Shown here piece by piece: positions 15,962 to 22,970 of a stretch of DNA of 27,461 bases; position 1 is the stretch's first letter; every line of letters begins with the position of its first letter. The stretch is from JAAFIP01 sp031431335. Its GTDB lineage: Bacteria > Pseudomonadota > Gammaproteobacteria > Burkholderiales > Burkholderiaceae_C. Under the pieces are notes generated by a model. It was not told the DNA's origin, searched no databases, and saw nothing but the letters and a program-made list of their open reading frames with translations. The translations under genes were made by a program, and so were the position numbers. Location of the stretch: NCBI GenBank assembly GCA_031431335.1, contig JANPDG010000117.1:1-27461 (forward strand), in the 5' to 3' direction.

Positions 15962-16408
15962 TTAGTAAGCGCCAAACAGCTTAGCGCCGAGGACCAACGT
16001 CAAACCAACACTGATAGCCAAGGTCACAATGGCCGATGTTTTGCCAAACTCTTTGCTCACTGCGTGGTTAATGTCCATGTACAAATGGCGCACGCCTGCA
16101 ATCAAGTGGTGCAAAAAAGACCAGATCAGCGCGAGGGTCACTAGTTTCCACATAAAGCCTGGCAAGCCCAGCATGCCGATGTTAAAAGCGGCTTTGAATT
16201 TGGCAAACGATATTTCGGACGACAACGAGGTGTCAAACATCCAAATAATAAAAGGCATCAGCAAAAACATGATGGCGCCGCTGATGCGGTGCAATATGGA
16301 CACGATGCCTGCCAAAGGCAAACGGTAAGTGGTGAGGTCGGTAAATGCGTTGATGTTACGGAACTCAGGCCGCTTCTTTTTGACTGCGCTCGTCGCTTCG
16401 GTTGACAT
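15962..16408 (-). CDS. sdhC: Succinate dehydrogenase cytochrome b556 subunit
   Basis: From ATG 16408 the protein has 148 residues. The family signature TYRLPLAGIVSILHRISGAIMF precedes the first helix, and HHLIAGVRHLYMD holds the haem-ligand histidine in the second. Three membrane helices fit SdhC. The open frame reaches 16468, but those 20 extra residues do not look like the family. It is the first gene of the sdh operon. Confidence 0.94.
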   Translation of the reverse strand: MSTEATSAVKKKRPEFRNINAFTDLTTYRLPLAGIVSILHRISGAIMFLLMPFIIWMFDTSLSSEISFAKFKAAFNIGMLGLPGFMWKLVTLALIWSFLHHLIAGVRHLYMDINHAVSKEFGKTSAIVTLAISVGLTLVLGAKLFGAY

Positions 16409-16474
16409 ATTTGGCTTTCTTTGGTGAGGGGCTCCAGCCTGCATGTAACCGGCCGGTAACTTACCCATTTCGCT

Positions 16475-16532
16475 AGACCTTCAAATTCTATTGCAATGCA
16501 GCATCAATCTGACGCTCAAGCCCCGAAGGTCT
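16475..16532 (-). promoter_or_regulatory. sdh promoter region with inverted 8-bp sites
   Basis: The 239-bp gap between the photolyase gene and sdhC holds an 8-bp inverted pair, agaccttc (16475-16482) and gaaggtct (16525-16532), separated by 42 bp. On the minus strand a TAGAAT box (16485-16490) lies between the arms and could be a -10 element; no good -35 is visible. The paired sites could bind a regulator across the promoter. No ORF is visible in the gap. Confidence 0.35.
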
Positions 16533-16647
16533 TGGATTTTTGTCAGAAAACTGTCTTCATGGCGGCGATTAACTGATTTATGGCGGGTCTGCATGCCTTA
16601 TTTTTAAGCAAACTTGCGCTATCACGGCGCGTAGCTGCGCTTTGAAC

Positions 16648-18333
16648 TCACAAAACATCTAAATTGGCCAGCATTTCGCTGGCTCGGGCGCGCACTGCAG
16701 CGCGGTCTGCATCGCTCATGCGTTGCAAATTTTTCACCATGAGCGCTGTGCGCGGGTTGCTGGCAAAACTGGCCTCATGCTGGTCTAAAAAATTCCAGTA
16801 CAGCGTGGTCATAGGGCAGGCGGCTGCGCCTGAGCGTTCATCAGGTTTGTATTGGCAGCCCGTGCAGTAGTTGCTCATGCGCTTGACGTAGGCTCCGCTG
16901 GCCACATAGGGCTTGCTGGTAAACCGCCCGCCATTGGCAAACAGCGCCATACCAGCGGTGTTGGGCAGCTCGACCCACTCCACTGCATCCACATACACAG
17001 CGAGATACCAATCGCACATCTGCTGCGGGTTAATCTGCGCTGTCACGCCAAACATGCCGGTGATCATCAGGCGCTGAATGTGGTGCGAGTAACCGTTGTC
17101 TAGGGTTTGGGTGATGCACTGGCGCATGCAGTTCATCTGGGTGTCGCCTGTCCAATACCACTTGGGCAGGGCGTTTTGGTGGTCGTAGTAATTGGCCGTT
17201 TTCAGCTCGGGCATGTCTAAAAAGTACACGCCACGCATGAACTCGCGCCAACCCAGAATTTGGCGAATAAAGCCCTCAACACTGGCCAAATCCAAGCCTT
17301 GGTCTTGATAGGCTTTTTCAGCTGCTTGCACAACTTCAAGCGGATGGAGTAATTTGAGGTTGAGCGAGCTGCTTAGCAGTGAGTGCCAGCCAAACTCAAG
17401 GTTTGTCCACATGGCATCTTCGTGCGGGCCAAACTGTGGCAGGCGGTGGTCGATAAAGTCTTGCAGCGCGCGCAGCGCATCTGCGCGTGTGGTGGGCCAG
17501 TTGAACTTGTCCAAATGGCCGGGATGGTCTGCAAAGTGTTGGTTAACTAGCTTGATCACATCTTGCGTGATCGCATCAGGCTTAAAAACCAGCGGCAGCG
17601 GCACATTTTGCGGCCCCGCCTTGCCAAAGCTTTTTCGGTTATCCGCATCAAAATTCCACTGGCCACCGACCGGCTCTTTGCCGTCCATTAGTATCTTGTA
17701 CTGCTGGCGCATTTGCCGATAGAAAAACTCCATCCGCAGGCTTTTGGACGTACCGGCCCATTTACGAAACGCAGGCAGGCTGCACAAAAAGTGGCGGTCT
17801 TCGCGCCACGTGATGTAGTTTTTAAGCGCTACAGCTGCCGCATCACCTACATCTTGCGAAGATGGATTTTGAAGATTTTTTGAGCTATTTTCCGACGTGG
17901 ATATTGGATAGTTAGCTATTAATTTAATAGTATTATCAAGCAAGGCTTTGACCCGCAGGTCGCCAGGCTCGACGCCTATCACCGCCACAGGCTGGTGCGC
18001 TCGCATTGCAGCGGTCAGTCCGTCAGCCAGTGTAGCGTCGCCATGGGTGTCCAGCGCGCGGTAGTCCACACGCAGGCCGCGCGCGCGCAGGCTGGCCGCG
18101 TAATGCCGCATGCTGGACAGGAACAACGTGGTACGGATTTTGTGTGACCAGACATGGCGCGACTCTTCCAACGCCTCGACCATCAGCACCACGTCTTGCG
18201 CGGCATCAAAACCGTCCAGCGCAGCAGAATCTGCATCCAGCTGATCGCCCAAAATGAGCACAAGATGGCGGCAGGGCGCTTGACTTACTTTACTGGACAT
18301 GGGGTTTGGCTTTGTGTGCGCTGCGGCAGGCAT
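16648..18333 (-). CDS. Fe-S cluster (6-4) photolyase/cryptochrome, PhrB (FeS-BCP) family
   Basis: This flavoprotein of the cryptochrome/photolyase superfamily uses light to repair (6-4) photoproducts or to signal. The N-terminal Rossmann part starts with HLVLILGDQLDAD. The C-terminal FAD domain includes GGQWNFDADNRKSFG, GWREFMRGVY and WVELPNTAGMALFANGG. Four cysteines at 402, 490, 493 and 506 have spacings 88/3/13, equal to those I recall for the [4Fe-4S] ligands of Agrobacterium PhrB. ATG 18333 gives 561 residues; ATG 18300 gives 550 with a more family-like N-terminus. About 31 extra residues lie between EPGDLRV and REDRHFL, encoded by repeat copy 3 and flanking sequence. It overlaps the upstream DUF2256 gene and belongs to a HiPIP-DUF2256-photolyase operon. 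Confidence 0.92.
   Translation of the reverse strand: MPAAAHTKPNPMSSKVSQAPCRHLVLILGDQLDADSAALDGFDAAQDVVLMVEALEESRHVWSHKIRTTLFLSSMRHYAASLRARGLRVDYRALDTHGDATLADGLTAAMRAHQPVAVIGVEPGDLRVKALLDNTIKLIANYPISTSENSSKNLQNPSSQDVGDAAAVALKNYITWREDRHFLCSLPAFRKWAGTSKSLRMEFFYRQMRQQYKILMDGKEPVGGQWNFDADNRKSFGKAGPQNVPLPLVFKPDAITQDVIKLVNQHFADHPGHLDKFNWPTTRADALRALQDFIDHRLPQFGPHEDAMWTNLEFGWHSLLSSSLNLKLLHPLEVVQAAEKAYQDQGLDLASVEGFIRQILGWREFMRGVYFLDMPELKTANYYDHQNALPKWYWTGDTQMNCMRQCITQTLDNGYSHHIQRLMITGMFGVTAQINPQQMCDWYLAVYVDAVEWVELPNTAGMALFANGGRFTSKPYVASGAYVKRMSNYCTGCQYKPDERSGAAACPMTTLYWNFLDQHEASFASNPRTALMVKNLQRMSDADRAAVRARASEMLANLDVL
17866..17930 (-). repeat. Dispersed palindrome-plus-core repeat, copy 3, inside the photolyase gene
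   Basis: On the minus strand the perfect arms ctattaa-a-ttaatag (17916-17930) lead into the core aactatccaatatccacgtc and ggaaaa, then a tail ending cttcaaaat. The core and tail match copy 1 in the senA-like gene. It is translated as LIANYPISTSE (residues 138-148 of the photolyase), the same frame as in copy 1. Confidence 0.85.
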
Positions 18334-18466
18334 CGGAGCAGTATTTCACTTCTGCCCAGTTCTTAGCCCAGCTTTTGCGCCAGGTCATGTCACGCCCGCA
18401 GGCGACGCAGGGTTTGCTGGGCAATGCTGCTTTGTTGCCCTTAAAACCTGTGCTCTGAGTAGCCAC
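18290..18466 (-). CDS. DUF2256 small cysteine-rich protein
   Basis: This small gene gives a 58-residue protein starting at GTG 18466, three bases after an in-frame TAA. The core LPSKPCVACGRDMTWRKSW with KYCSDACR (C20, C23, C43, C47) matches the DUF2256 pattern and suggests a zinc ribbon. DUF2256 genes often sit beside PhrB-type photolyases; the function is not established. The gene overlaps the photolyase start by 11 or 44 bp, depending on which ATG is used, and lies 13 bp after the HiPIP stop, so all three should be co-transcribed and probably translationally coupled. Confidence 0.85.
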   Translation of the reverse strand: MATQSTGFKGNKAALPSKPCVACGRDMTWRKSWAKNWAEVKYCSDACRSAHKAKPHVQ

Positions 18467-18479
18467 AACTTAAGCTACT

Positions 18480-18791
18480 TTAGGCTTTCTTAACCCAGGC
18501 ACTGCACCAGCCTTTGCCGGCGACTTGCTTGCCTGCAAACAGCGGGCAGCCGCCTGCTGCATCGGTGGCTTTGCCTTGGTACAAAGAGCAGTTGCTGCAG
18601 TTTTGGTCTGCAGCGTATTTGGGGTACTTGGTTTTGTCAGTCTTGGTGGCTACTGCAAAATAACCTAAAGCCTTGGCCTGGGCGTCGGTCTCAGCAAGCA
18701 TAGGCAGAGTTTGTGCGGCGACTATCTGGGCGGTGCCTGCAACAGCGGTAGCGGTGGAAATTTGAATAATAAACTGGCGGCGGCTGGTCAT
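18480..18791 (-). CDS. High-potential iron-sulfur protein (HiPIP), Tat-exported
   Basis: The protein has 103 residues from ATG 18791. The N-terminus MTSRRQFIIQISTATAV is a twin-arginine signal, with cleavage near VAA-QT. Four cysteines at 65, 68, 82 and 96 (CSNCSLYQG, GGCPLFAG, GWCSAW) bind the single [4Fe-4S] cluster of HiPIPs, which shuttle electrons at high potential in the periplasm. A longer open frame to 18950 is not coding. AGGA lies about 9 bases upstream of the chosen start. It is first in an operon with DUF2256 and the photolyase, and divergent from rubrerythrin. Confidence 0.93.
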   Translation of the reverse strand: MTSRRQFIIQISTATAVAGTAQIVAAQTLPMLAETDAQAKALGYFAVATKTDKTKYPKYAADQNCSNCSLYQGKATDAAGGCPLFAGKQVAGKGWCSAWVKKA

Positions 18792-19005
18792 GGCATGTTG
18801 TCCTGATTGGCTTGGTGGCGATTGTCTGACCGATATAGGTAGTAAATCTATTGATATTTTAAAGCAGTCACAACGAATAAAACTTTTCGGTACCAATAAA
18901 ACCATGTAGTCTATACGGTACTGCCGAGTACAAACGAGAATAACTATCAATTAGCTCGGGTCAATAGCCAGGCCCAATGATGGGTATTGAAGCGAACAAT
19001 GAGGT

Positions 19006-19061
19006 TTGACATTTAATGCAGCTAAAGTACATCTTCCTTGAAACCTCAAGGTGATCACCTT
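19006..19061 (+). promoter_or_regulatory. Rubrerythrin promoter with perfect 14-bp palindrome
   Basis: The 294-bp region between HiPIP and rubrerythrin has no credible ORF. It holds a consensus -35 TTGACA (19006-19011), a 16-bp spacer and a weak -10 TACATC (19028-19033). Downstream lies the perfect palindrome aaggtgatcacctt (19048-19061), near or just after the expected transcript start, where a repressor would block transcription. The Shine-Dalgarno AGGAG follows at 19073-19077. Confidence 0.5.
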
Positions 19062-19085
19062 TACTAACCCCTAGGAGAAACCATC

Positions 19086-19508
19086 ATGGCAGCACTAAAA
19101 GGCTCTAAGACGGAAGACAACTTAAAAGCCGCCTTCGCAGGCGAGTCACAGGCTAACCGCCGCTATTTATATTTCGCAAACAAAGCTGACGTAGAAGGCC
19201 AGCCGGATGTGGCAGCACTGTTTCGTTCCACCGCCGAAGGCGAAACCGGTCACGCGCACGGTCACCTTGAGTGGCTAGAGCAGTGCGGCGACCCAGCAAC
19301 AGGTATGCCTTTTGGCGCAACCCGCCAAAACCTGGCATCTGCAGTTGCAGGCGAGACGCACGAGTACACCGATATGTACCCAGGCATGGCCAAAACTGCC
19401 CGTGACGAAGGTCATGACGAAGTGGCCGACTGGTTCGAAACTTTGGCCAAAGCAGAGCGTTCACACGCTAACCGCTACGCCAAGGCTTTGGCTGAGTTGG
19501 TGGATTAA
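19086..19508 (+). CDS. Rubrerythrin-family di-iron protein without rubredoxin domain
   Basis: The protein has 140 residues and forms a ferritin-like four-helix bundle. Iron-ligand segments are visible: AFAGESQANRRY, EGETGHAHGHLEWL, AGETHEYTDMYP and AERSHANRY. The C-terminal rubredoxin domain of classical rubrerythrin is absent, so a separate electron donor is needed. The family reduces hydrogen peroxide. The Fe-S protein and DUF3501 genes downstream are its usual partners in Betaproteobacteria. The start is well supported by AGGAG. The gene is followed by a terminator at 19516-19536. Confidence 0.94.
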   Translation: MAALKGSKTEDNLKAAFAGESQANRRYLYFANKADVEGQPDVAALFRSTAEGETGHAHGHLEWLEQCGDPATGMPFGATRQNLASAVAGETHEYTDMYPGMAKTARDEGHDEVADWFETLAKAERSHANRYAKALAELVD

Positions 19509-19515
19509 TTAATTT

Positions 19516-19536
19516 AGGTCGTTATCGACCTTTTTT
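19516..19536 (+). terminator. Rho-independent terminator of rubrerythrin
   Basis: A perfect 6-bp stem (aggtcg / cgacct) with loop ttat is followed by a run of T residues, 8 bp after the stop codon. The rubrerythrin message should therefore be largely monocistronic. Confidence 0.9.
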
Positions 19537-19541
19537 AATAC

Positions 19542-19612
19542 ATTTTTTGAACGCAGAGGACGCGAAGATTTGGCCCTTCGTGCAAGCTTCGCGTCCTCTG
19601 CGTTCAAAAAAT
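19542..19612. repeat. MITE-like inverted-repeat element A (short form)
   Basis: Perfect 26-bp inverted arms (19542-19567 and 19587-19612; arm contains gaacgcagaggacgcgaag) enclose a 19-base loop. The arms resemble those of the longer element at 21076-21253. It may be an internally deleted form of the same mobile repeat. No target-site duplication is evident. Confidence 0.8.
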
Positions 19613-19661
19613 CCCCGTATTTCTTTCCCCCTAGAATTTCTTTTAGAAACAAGACAAAGTT

Positions 19662-21047
19662 ATGGCACGCGAAGGCAATTTAGAGGCTCCTACACGTCAC
19701 CCGATTGACTGGAAGGGCCCCGACTATTACAACGAAGAAGCTGTTTTTCACGAGATGGAGCGCATCTTTGACATTTGCCATGGCTGCCGCCGCTGCGTAA
19801 GCTTATGCGGATCGTTCCCCACACTGTTTGACTTAGTCGACAACAGCAAGACCATGGAAGTCGACGGCGTTGACAAAAAAGACTACTGGTCTGTGGTGGA
19901 CCAATGCTATTTGTGTGACCTGTGCTACCTGACCAAGTGCCCCTACACACCGCCCCATGAATTTAACTTAGACTTTCCGCACACCATGCTGCGCGCCAAA
20001 GCTATTAAGTTTGAAAAAGGCGAAGTCAAAGCCTCTGAAAAATTCTTGGCCAGCACCGATGTGCATGGCCAGTTTGCAGGCATCCCTATCGTGGTGCAAG
20101 TGGCCAACGCGGTGAACAACACCAAGCCTGCCCGCGCTGCGATGGAAAATGTTTTAGGCGTTGACAAAGACGCTTGGCTGCCCACGCTAGCCACCAAAAA
20201 ATTCCGCAAATCTGCCCCCAAAGCCAAAGCGACTGTTGTCAATAACGGCACTAAAACGCCCGGTAAAGTAGCTATCTACAGCACCTGCTACGTGAACTAC
20301 AACGAACCAGGTATTGGCCACGACTTACTGAAAATACTTGACCACAACGACATTCCGTATGAGTTGGTTAGCGCCGAAAAATGCTGCGGCATGCCCAAGC
20401 TGGAACTTGGCGATTTAAAGTCCGTTAATGCCAGCAAGGAAGCCAACATCCCAGAGCTGGTGAAATATGCCAAAGATGGCTATGCTATTTTGAGCGCCGT
20501 GCCAAGTTGCACGCTAATGTTCAAACAAGAAATCCCGCTCATGTACCCCGATGAGCAAGACGTGCAATTGGTCAAAGAAGCCATGTGGGACCCGTTTGAA
20601 TACCTGATGGCACGTAAGCGTGACGGTTTGATCAAAACCGAATTCCCAGTAAGCCTAGGCAAAATCAGCTACCAAATCCCATGCCACGGTCGGGTTCAAA
20701 ACATCGGTAAAAAAACCGAAGAAATGCTCAAAATGGTGCCCGGCACCTATGTGCAAACCAACGAACGCTGCAGCGGCCACGCAGGCACCTTTGGTGTGAA
20801 AAAAGCCACCCACCAGCAGGCCATGAAAATTGGCAAACCTTTGTTTAAAAAGATGGCCGACCATCCAGGCTCGGGCGCTGCTGCTGACGGCACTGTGGCT
20901 GTAGCTGCAGGCCTGCCAGACTTCATCAGCTCAGACTGCCCATTGGGCGGGCACCATATCAAACAAGGCTTTGAAGTCAATAAACTGGGCGAACCTGAGC
21001 TGGCACATCCGCTGACATTGGTGCGCACTGCGTATGGTTTGAAATAG
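19662..21047 (+). CDS. GlpC/HdrD-like iron-sulfur oxidoreductase subunit
   Basis: The protein has 461 residues. Two N-terminal [4Fe-4S] motifs (CHGCRRCVSLC near 39-49; CYLCDLCYLTKCPYTPP near 82-98) precede two CCG-type domains. The first contains STCYVNYNEPGIG and EKCCGMPK. The second contains PCHGRVQNIGKK and the degenerate ERCSGHAGTFG, as in GlpC. Such proteins pass electrons between a redox partner and the quinone pool or a thiol/disulfide site. Placement between rubrerythrin and DUF3501 suggests it supplies electrons to rubrerythrin, whose rubredoxin domain is missing. The Shine-Dalgarno sequence is weak. The gene is flanked on both sides by related inverted-repeat elements. Confidence 0.87.
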   Translation: MAREGNLEAPTRHPIDWKGPDYYNEEAVFHEMERIFDICHGCRRCVSLCGSFPTLFDLVDNSKTMEVDGVDKKDYWSVVDQCYLCDLCYLTKCPYTPPHEFNLDFPHTMLRAKAIKFEKGEVKASEKFLASTDVHGQFAGIPIVVQVANAVNNTKPARAAMENVLGVDKDAWLPTLATKKFRKSAPKAKATVVNNGTKTPGKVAIYSTCYVNYNEPGIGHDLLKILDHNDIPYELVSAEKCCGMPKLELGDLKSVNASKEANIPELVKYAKDGYAILSAVPSCTLMFKQEIPLMYPDEQDVQLVKEAMWDPFEYLMARKRDGLIKTEFPVSLGKISYQIPCHGRVQNIGKKTEEMLKMVPGTYVQTNERCSGHAGTFGVKKATHQQAMKIGKPLFKKMADHPGSGAAADGTVAVAAGLPDFISSDCPLGGHHIKQGFEVNKLGEPELAHPLTLVRTAYGLK

Positions 21048-21075
21048 TTTTTGAAGTGTTTTAGGGGCTTGAGAG

Positions 21076-21253
21076 TTTTTGAATGCAGAGGGCGCGAAGA
21101 TTTCGCAGAGAGCGCAAAAGAATACCAAAGAAGAAAGTACATTTTCACCAAAATTGCAAATAACTATTTGCAATAGTGGTTTTTTGGTTTTATTTTTTGT
21201 ATTTTCCCTTCTGCGCTATTTGCGAAACCTTCGCGCCCTCCGCGTTCAAAAAA
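21076..21253. repeat. MITE-like inverted-repeat element B (long form)
   Basis: Terminal inverted repeats of about 45 bp (39 matches), from 21076 and ending about 21252, share the motif gcagagggcgcgaag with element A. The AT-rich interior contains a perfect 9-bp hairpin attgcaaat-aact-atttgcaat (21153-21174). There is no transposase or ORF. It sits between the Fe-S gene and DUF3501 and fits a non-autonomous element, or a fold-back structure in the shared transcript. Confidence 0.75.
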
Positions 21254-21290
21254 TGACCCCGACCCCGAATTTAGACGTTAGGAATCCACC

Positions 21291-21881
21291 ATGCAACTCA
21301 CCGGCAACATCACCCCCGATACCCTCATGAGCCTAGAGGCGTATCACAAGTACCGTAAGACGCACAAAGATGCTGTGCTAGCCCACCGCAAGCTGCGCAG
21401 TGTGCATCTGGGTGCGCACATCCATTTGCAGTTTGAAAGCGAGACCACCATCCGCTACCAAATTCAAGAAATGCTGCGTATTGAGAAGGTCTTCGAAGAA
21501 GAAGGTATATTGCAAGAGATTGAGGCGTATGCGCCACTGGTTCCAGACGGCACCAACTGGAAAGCCACCATGATGCTCGAGTACCCCGATGTGAACGAGC
21601 GCCACCGCGAGTTGCGCCGATTAATTGGTGTCGAAGACCGCATGTTTATCGAAGTAGAAGGCCACAAGCGTGTGTACGCGATTGCTGATGAAGACCTTGA
21701 TCGCGAGAACGACGAGAAGACCTCAGCCGTTCATTTTGTGCGTTTTGAGTTCACTCCCGCTATGATCGCAGCGCTCAAAGCGGGCGCTGCCTGCAAGCTA
21801 GGCTGCGACCATACCAACTACCCTGCGCACATGGAAGTAGACGTCGAAACACTGACTTCGCTAGTAGGCGACCTGCGCTAA
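21291..21881 (+). CDS. DUF3501 family protein
   Basis: This soluble protein has 196 residues, no signal peptide and no membrane segment. It matches the DUF3501 pattern: a basic N-terminal stretch (YRKTHKDAVLAHRKLRSVHLG), the segment TIRYQIQEMLRIEKVFEEEG, and the C-terminal VRFEFTPAMIAALKAGAACKLGCDHTNYP with two cysteines and a histidine that could bind metal. The function is unknown; it regularly accompanies rubrerythrin and the GlpC-like Fe-S protein. The Shine-Dalgarno AGGAA lies 7-8 bases before the ATG. It is convergent with the LysR gene. Confidence 0.9.
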   Translation: MQLTGNITPDTLMSLEAYHKYRKTHKDAVLAHRKLRSVHLGAHIHLQFESETTIRYQIQEMLRIEKVFEEEGILQEIEAYAPLVPDGTNWKATMMLEYPDVNERHRELRRLIGVEDRMFIEVEGHKRVYAIADEDLDRENDEKTSAVHFVRFEFTPAMIAALKAGAACKLGCDHTNYPAHMEVDVETLTSLVGDLR

Positions 21882-21901
21882 TCAGATGAGTTTTCAGCTG
21901 G

Positions 21902-21940
21902 TTTTCCGATGTAGATATTCAATAGTTTGCTATCAAATTA
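21902..21940 (-). repeat. Dispersed palindrome-plus-core repeat, copy 4, spanning the lysR stop codon
   Basis: On the minus strand the sequence atagcaaactattgaatatc, tacatcggaaaa matches the repeat core with a few changes. The second hairpin arm is degraded. In the frame used by the coding copies this copy has a stop (IANY*ISTSE). The lysR stop codon (21938-21940) falls in the repeat's upstream part, so the 3' end of lysR may have been set by the insertion. Confidence 0.7.
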
Positions 21941-22864
21941 AATGACTTTGACGCCCATCCCAGGGCCGTTGAATGTCAGCTCCATAAAACCTTTGAATGC
22001 GGATACCGCCGGTGACAACTCTTTGCCGCGCCGCCACACCAAACCAATTTCAATTGGAGGCAGACCTTCTTGTAAGGGTCGAGTGTCAATACGTAAGCCT
22101 TCGCGCGAGAAGGGGCGGTACGACACATCGCTGATGATGGTCACGGCCATGCCTTGCGCTACAAAGCTGCGCAGTGCTTCGATTGAAGCTGTGGTGTAGA
22201 CGATGTTAGGTTGCAGCCCCAGTTCTCTCCAGAAGCGCAAGGTGTTCTGTTTGGTTTCATCAATGTCTAATACTGCATAAGGCTCTTTAGCCACATCATG
22301 CAGTGACACTTGGCGGCGTTGTAGCAAGGGATGGTCTGCAGACAACCACAGTTGTCTGCGTGAACGGCTAATCCCTTGGGCGTCTAGTTCAACGATGTTT
22401 TGCAAGCTGTTTAGCCACAGCATGCCAATATCTGCTTTGCCTTGCGCAACAAAGGCTTCCACATCGGTTCTGCCGAGCTCTTCAAGCCTTAAATCAATAC
22501 CTGGATAGGCTGATTTAAAGCGTGCCAATGCTGGGATAGCGTAGTGCCCATACATAGACGATGTAGCGACCAAATGTACTGTGCCCTTGACGGCGCGTGG
22601 CAATGTGCCAGGCGCAGCTACGGCCGCATTGACAGTGGCCATGATGGCCAGTGCGTGTTGCAAAAAGCGCTGACCATCTGCCGTCAGCGAGACACCGCTG
22701 GCGTGATGGCGCTCAAACAATTGCAAATTAACCGACAGCTCTAGCTCGCGAATCGCTGAGGTAATAGCTGTTTGCGTCACATGCACTTGCATCGCTGCGG
22801 CAGAAAATTGCCCCGTCTCTGCTGCAGCTAAGAAGTACCGAATTTGTTTCAGTGTAAGTTGCAT
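21938..22864 (-). CDS. LysR-family transcriptional regulator
   Basis: The protein has 308 residues. The N-terminal winged helix-turn-helix is clear (LKQIRYFLAAAETGQFSAAAMQVHVTQTAITSAIRELE), followed by a linker helix and a periplasmic-binding-protein-like effector domain (about 90-300). It is divergent from the amino-acid/peptide locus with a 106-bp gap, the classical arrangement for a LysR protein that controls its neighbour. The effector is probably the transported substrate or a product of the M20 enzyme. Confidence 0.93.
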   Translation of the reverse strand: MQLTLKQIRYFLAAAETGQFSAAAMQVHVTQTAITSAIRELELSVNLQLFERHHASGVSLTADGQRFLQHALAIMATVNAAVAAPGTLPRAVKGTVHLVATSSMYGHYAIPALARFKSAYPGIDLRLEELGRTDVEAFVAQGKADIGMLWLNSLQNIVELDAQGISRSRRQLWLSADHPLLQRRQVSLHDVAKEPYAVLDIDETKQNTLRFWRELGLQPNIVYTTASIEALRSFVAQGMAVTIISDVSYRPFSREGLRIDTRPLQEGLPPIEIGLVWRRGKELSPAVSAFKGFMELTFNGPGMGVKVI

Positions 22865-22970
22865 AAATTTAATTCATTCAATAAATAAATATTAACCATT
22901 TTACGAAGATCACACAACTGAATACATTCTCCTCAAGAGAAGTTAGCGTAATTTTTAAGGAGTATTCAGT
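22865..22970. promoter_or_regulatory. Divergent promoter region, lysR and binding-protein gene
   Basis: This is an AT-rich 106-bp gap. It contains a small perfect dyad gaatacattc (22920-22929) and several T-N11-A possibilities, so the LysR operator cannot be fixed. The Shine-Dalgarno AAGGAG (22959-22964) for the binding-protein gene is strong. Confidence 0.4.

Noticed and set aside
19542..19612. Simple transcription terminator only
   Set aside because: The rubrerythrin terminator is already complete at 19516-19536, and the 26-bp arms are shared with the element at 21076-21253, so a dispersed repeat explains it better.
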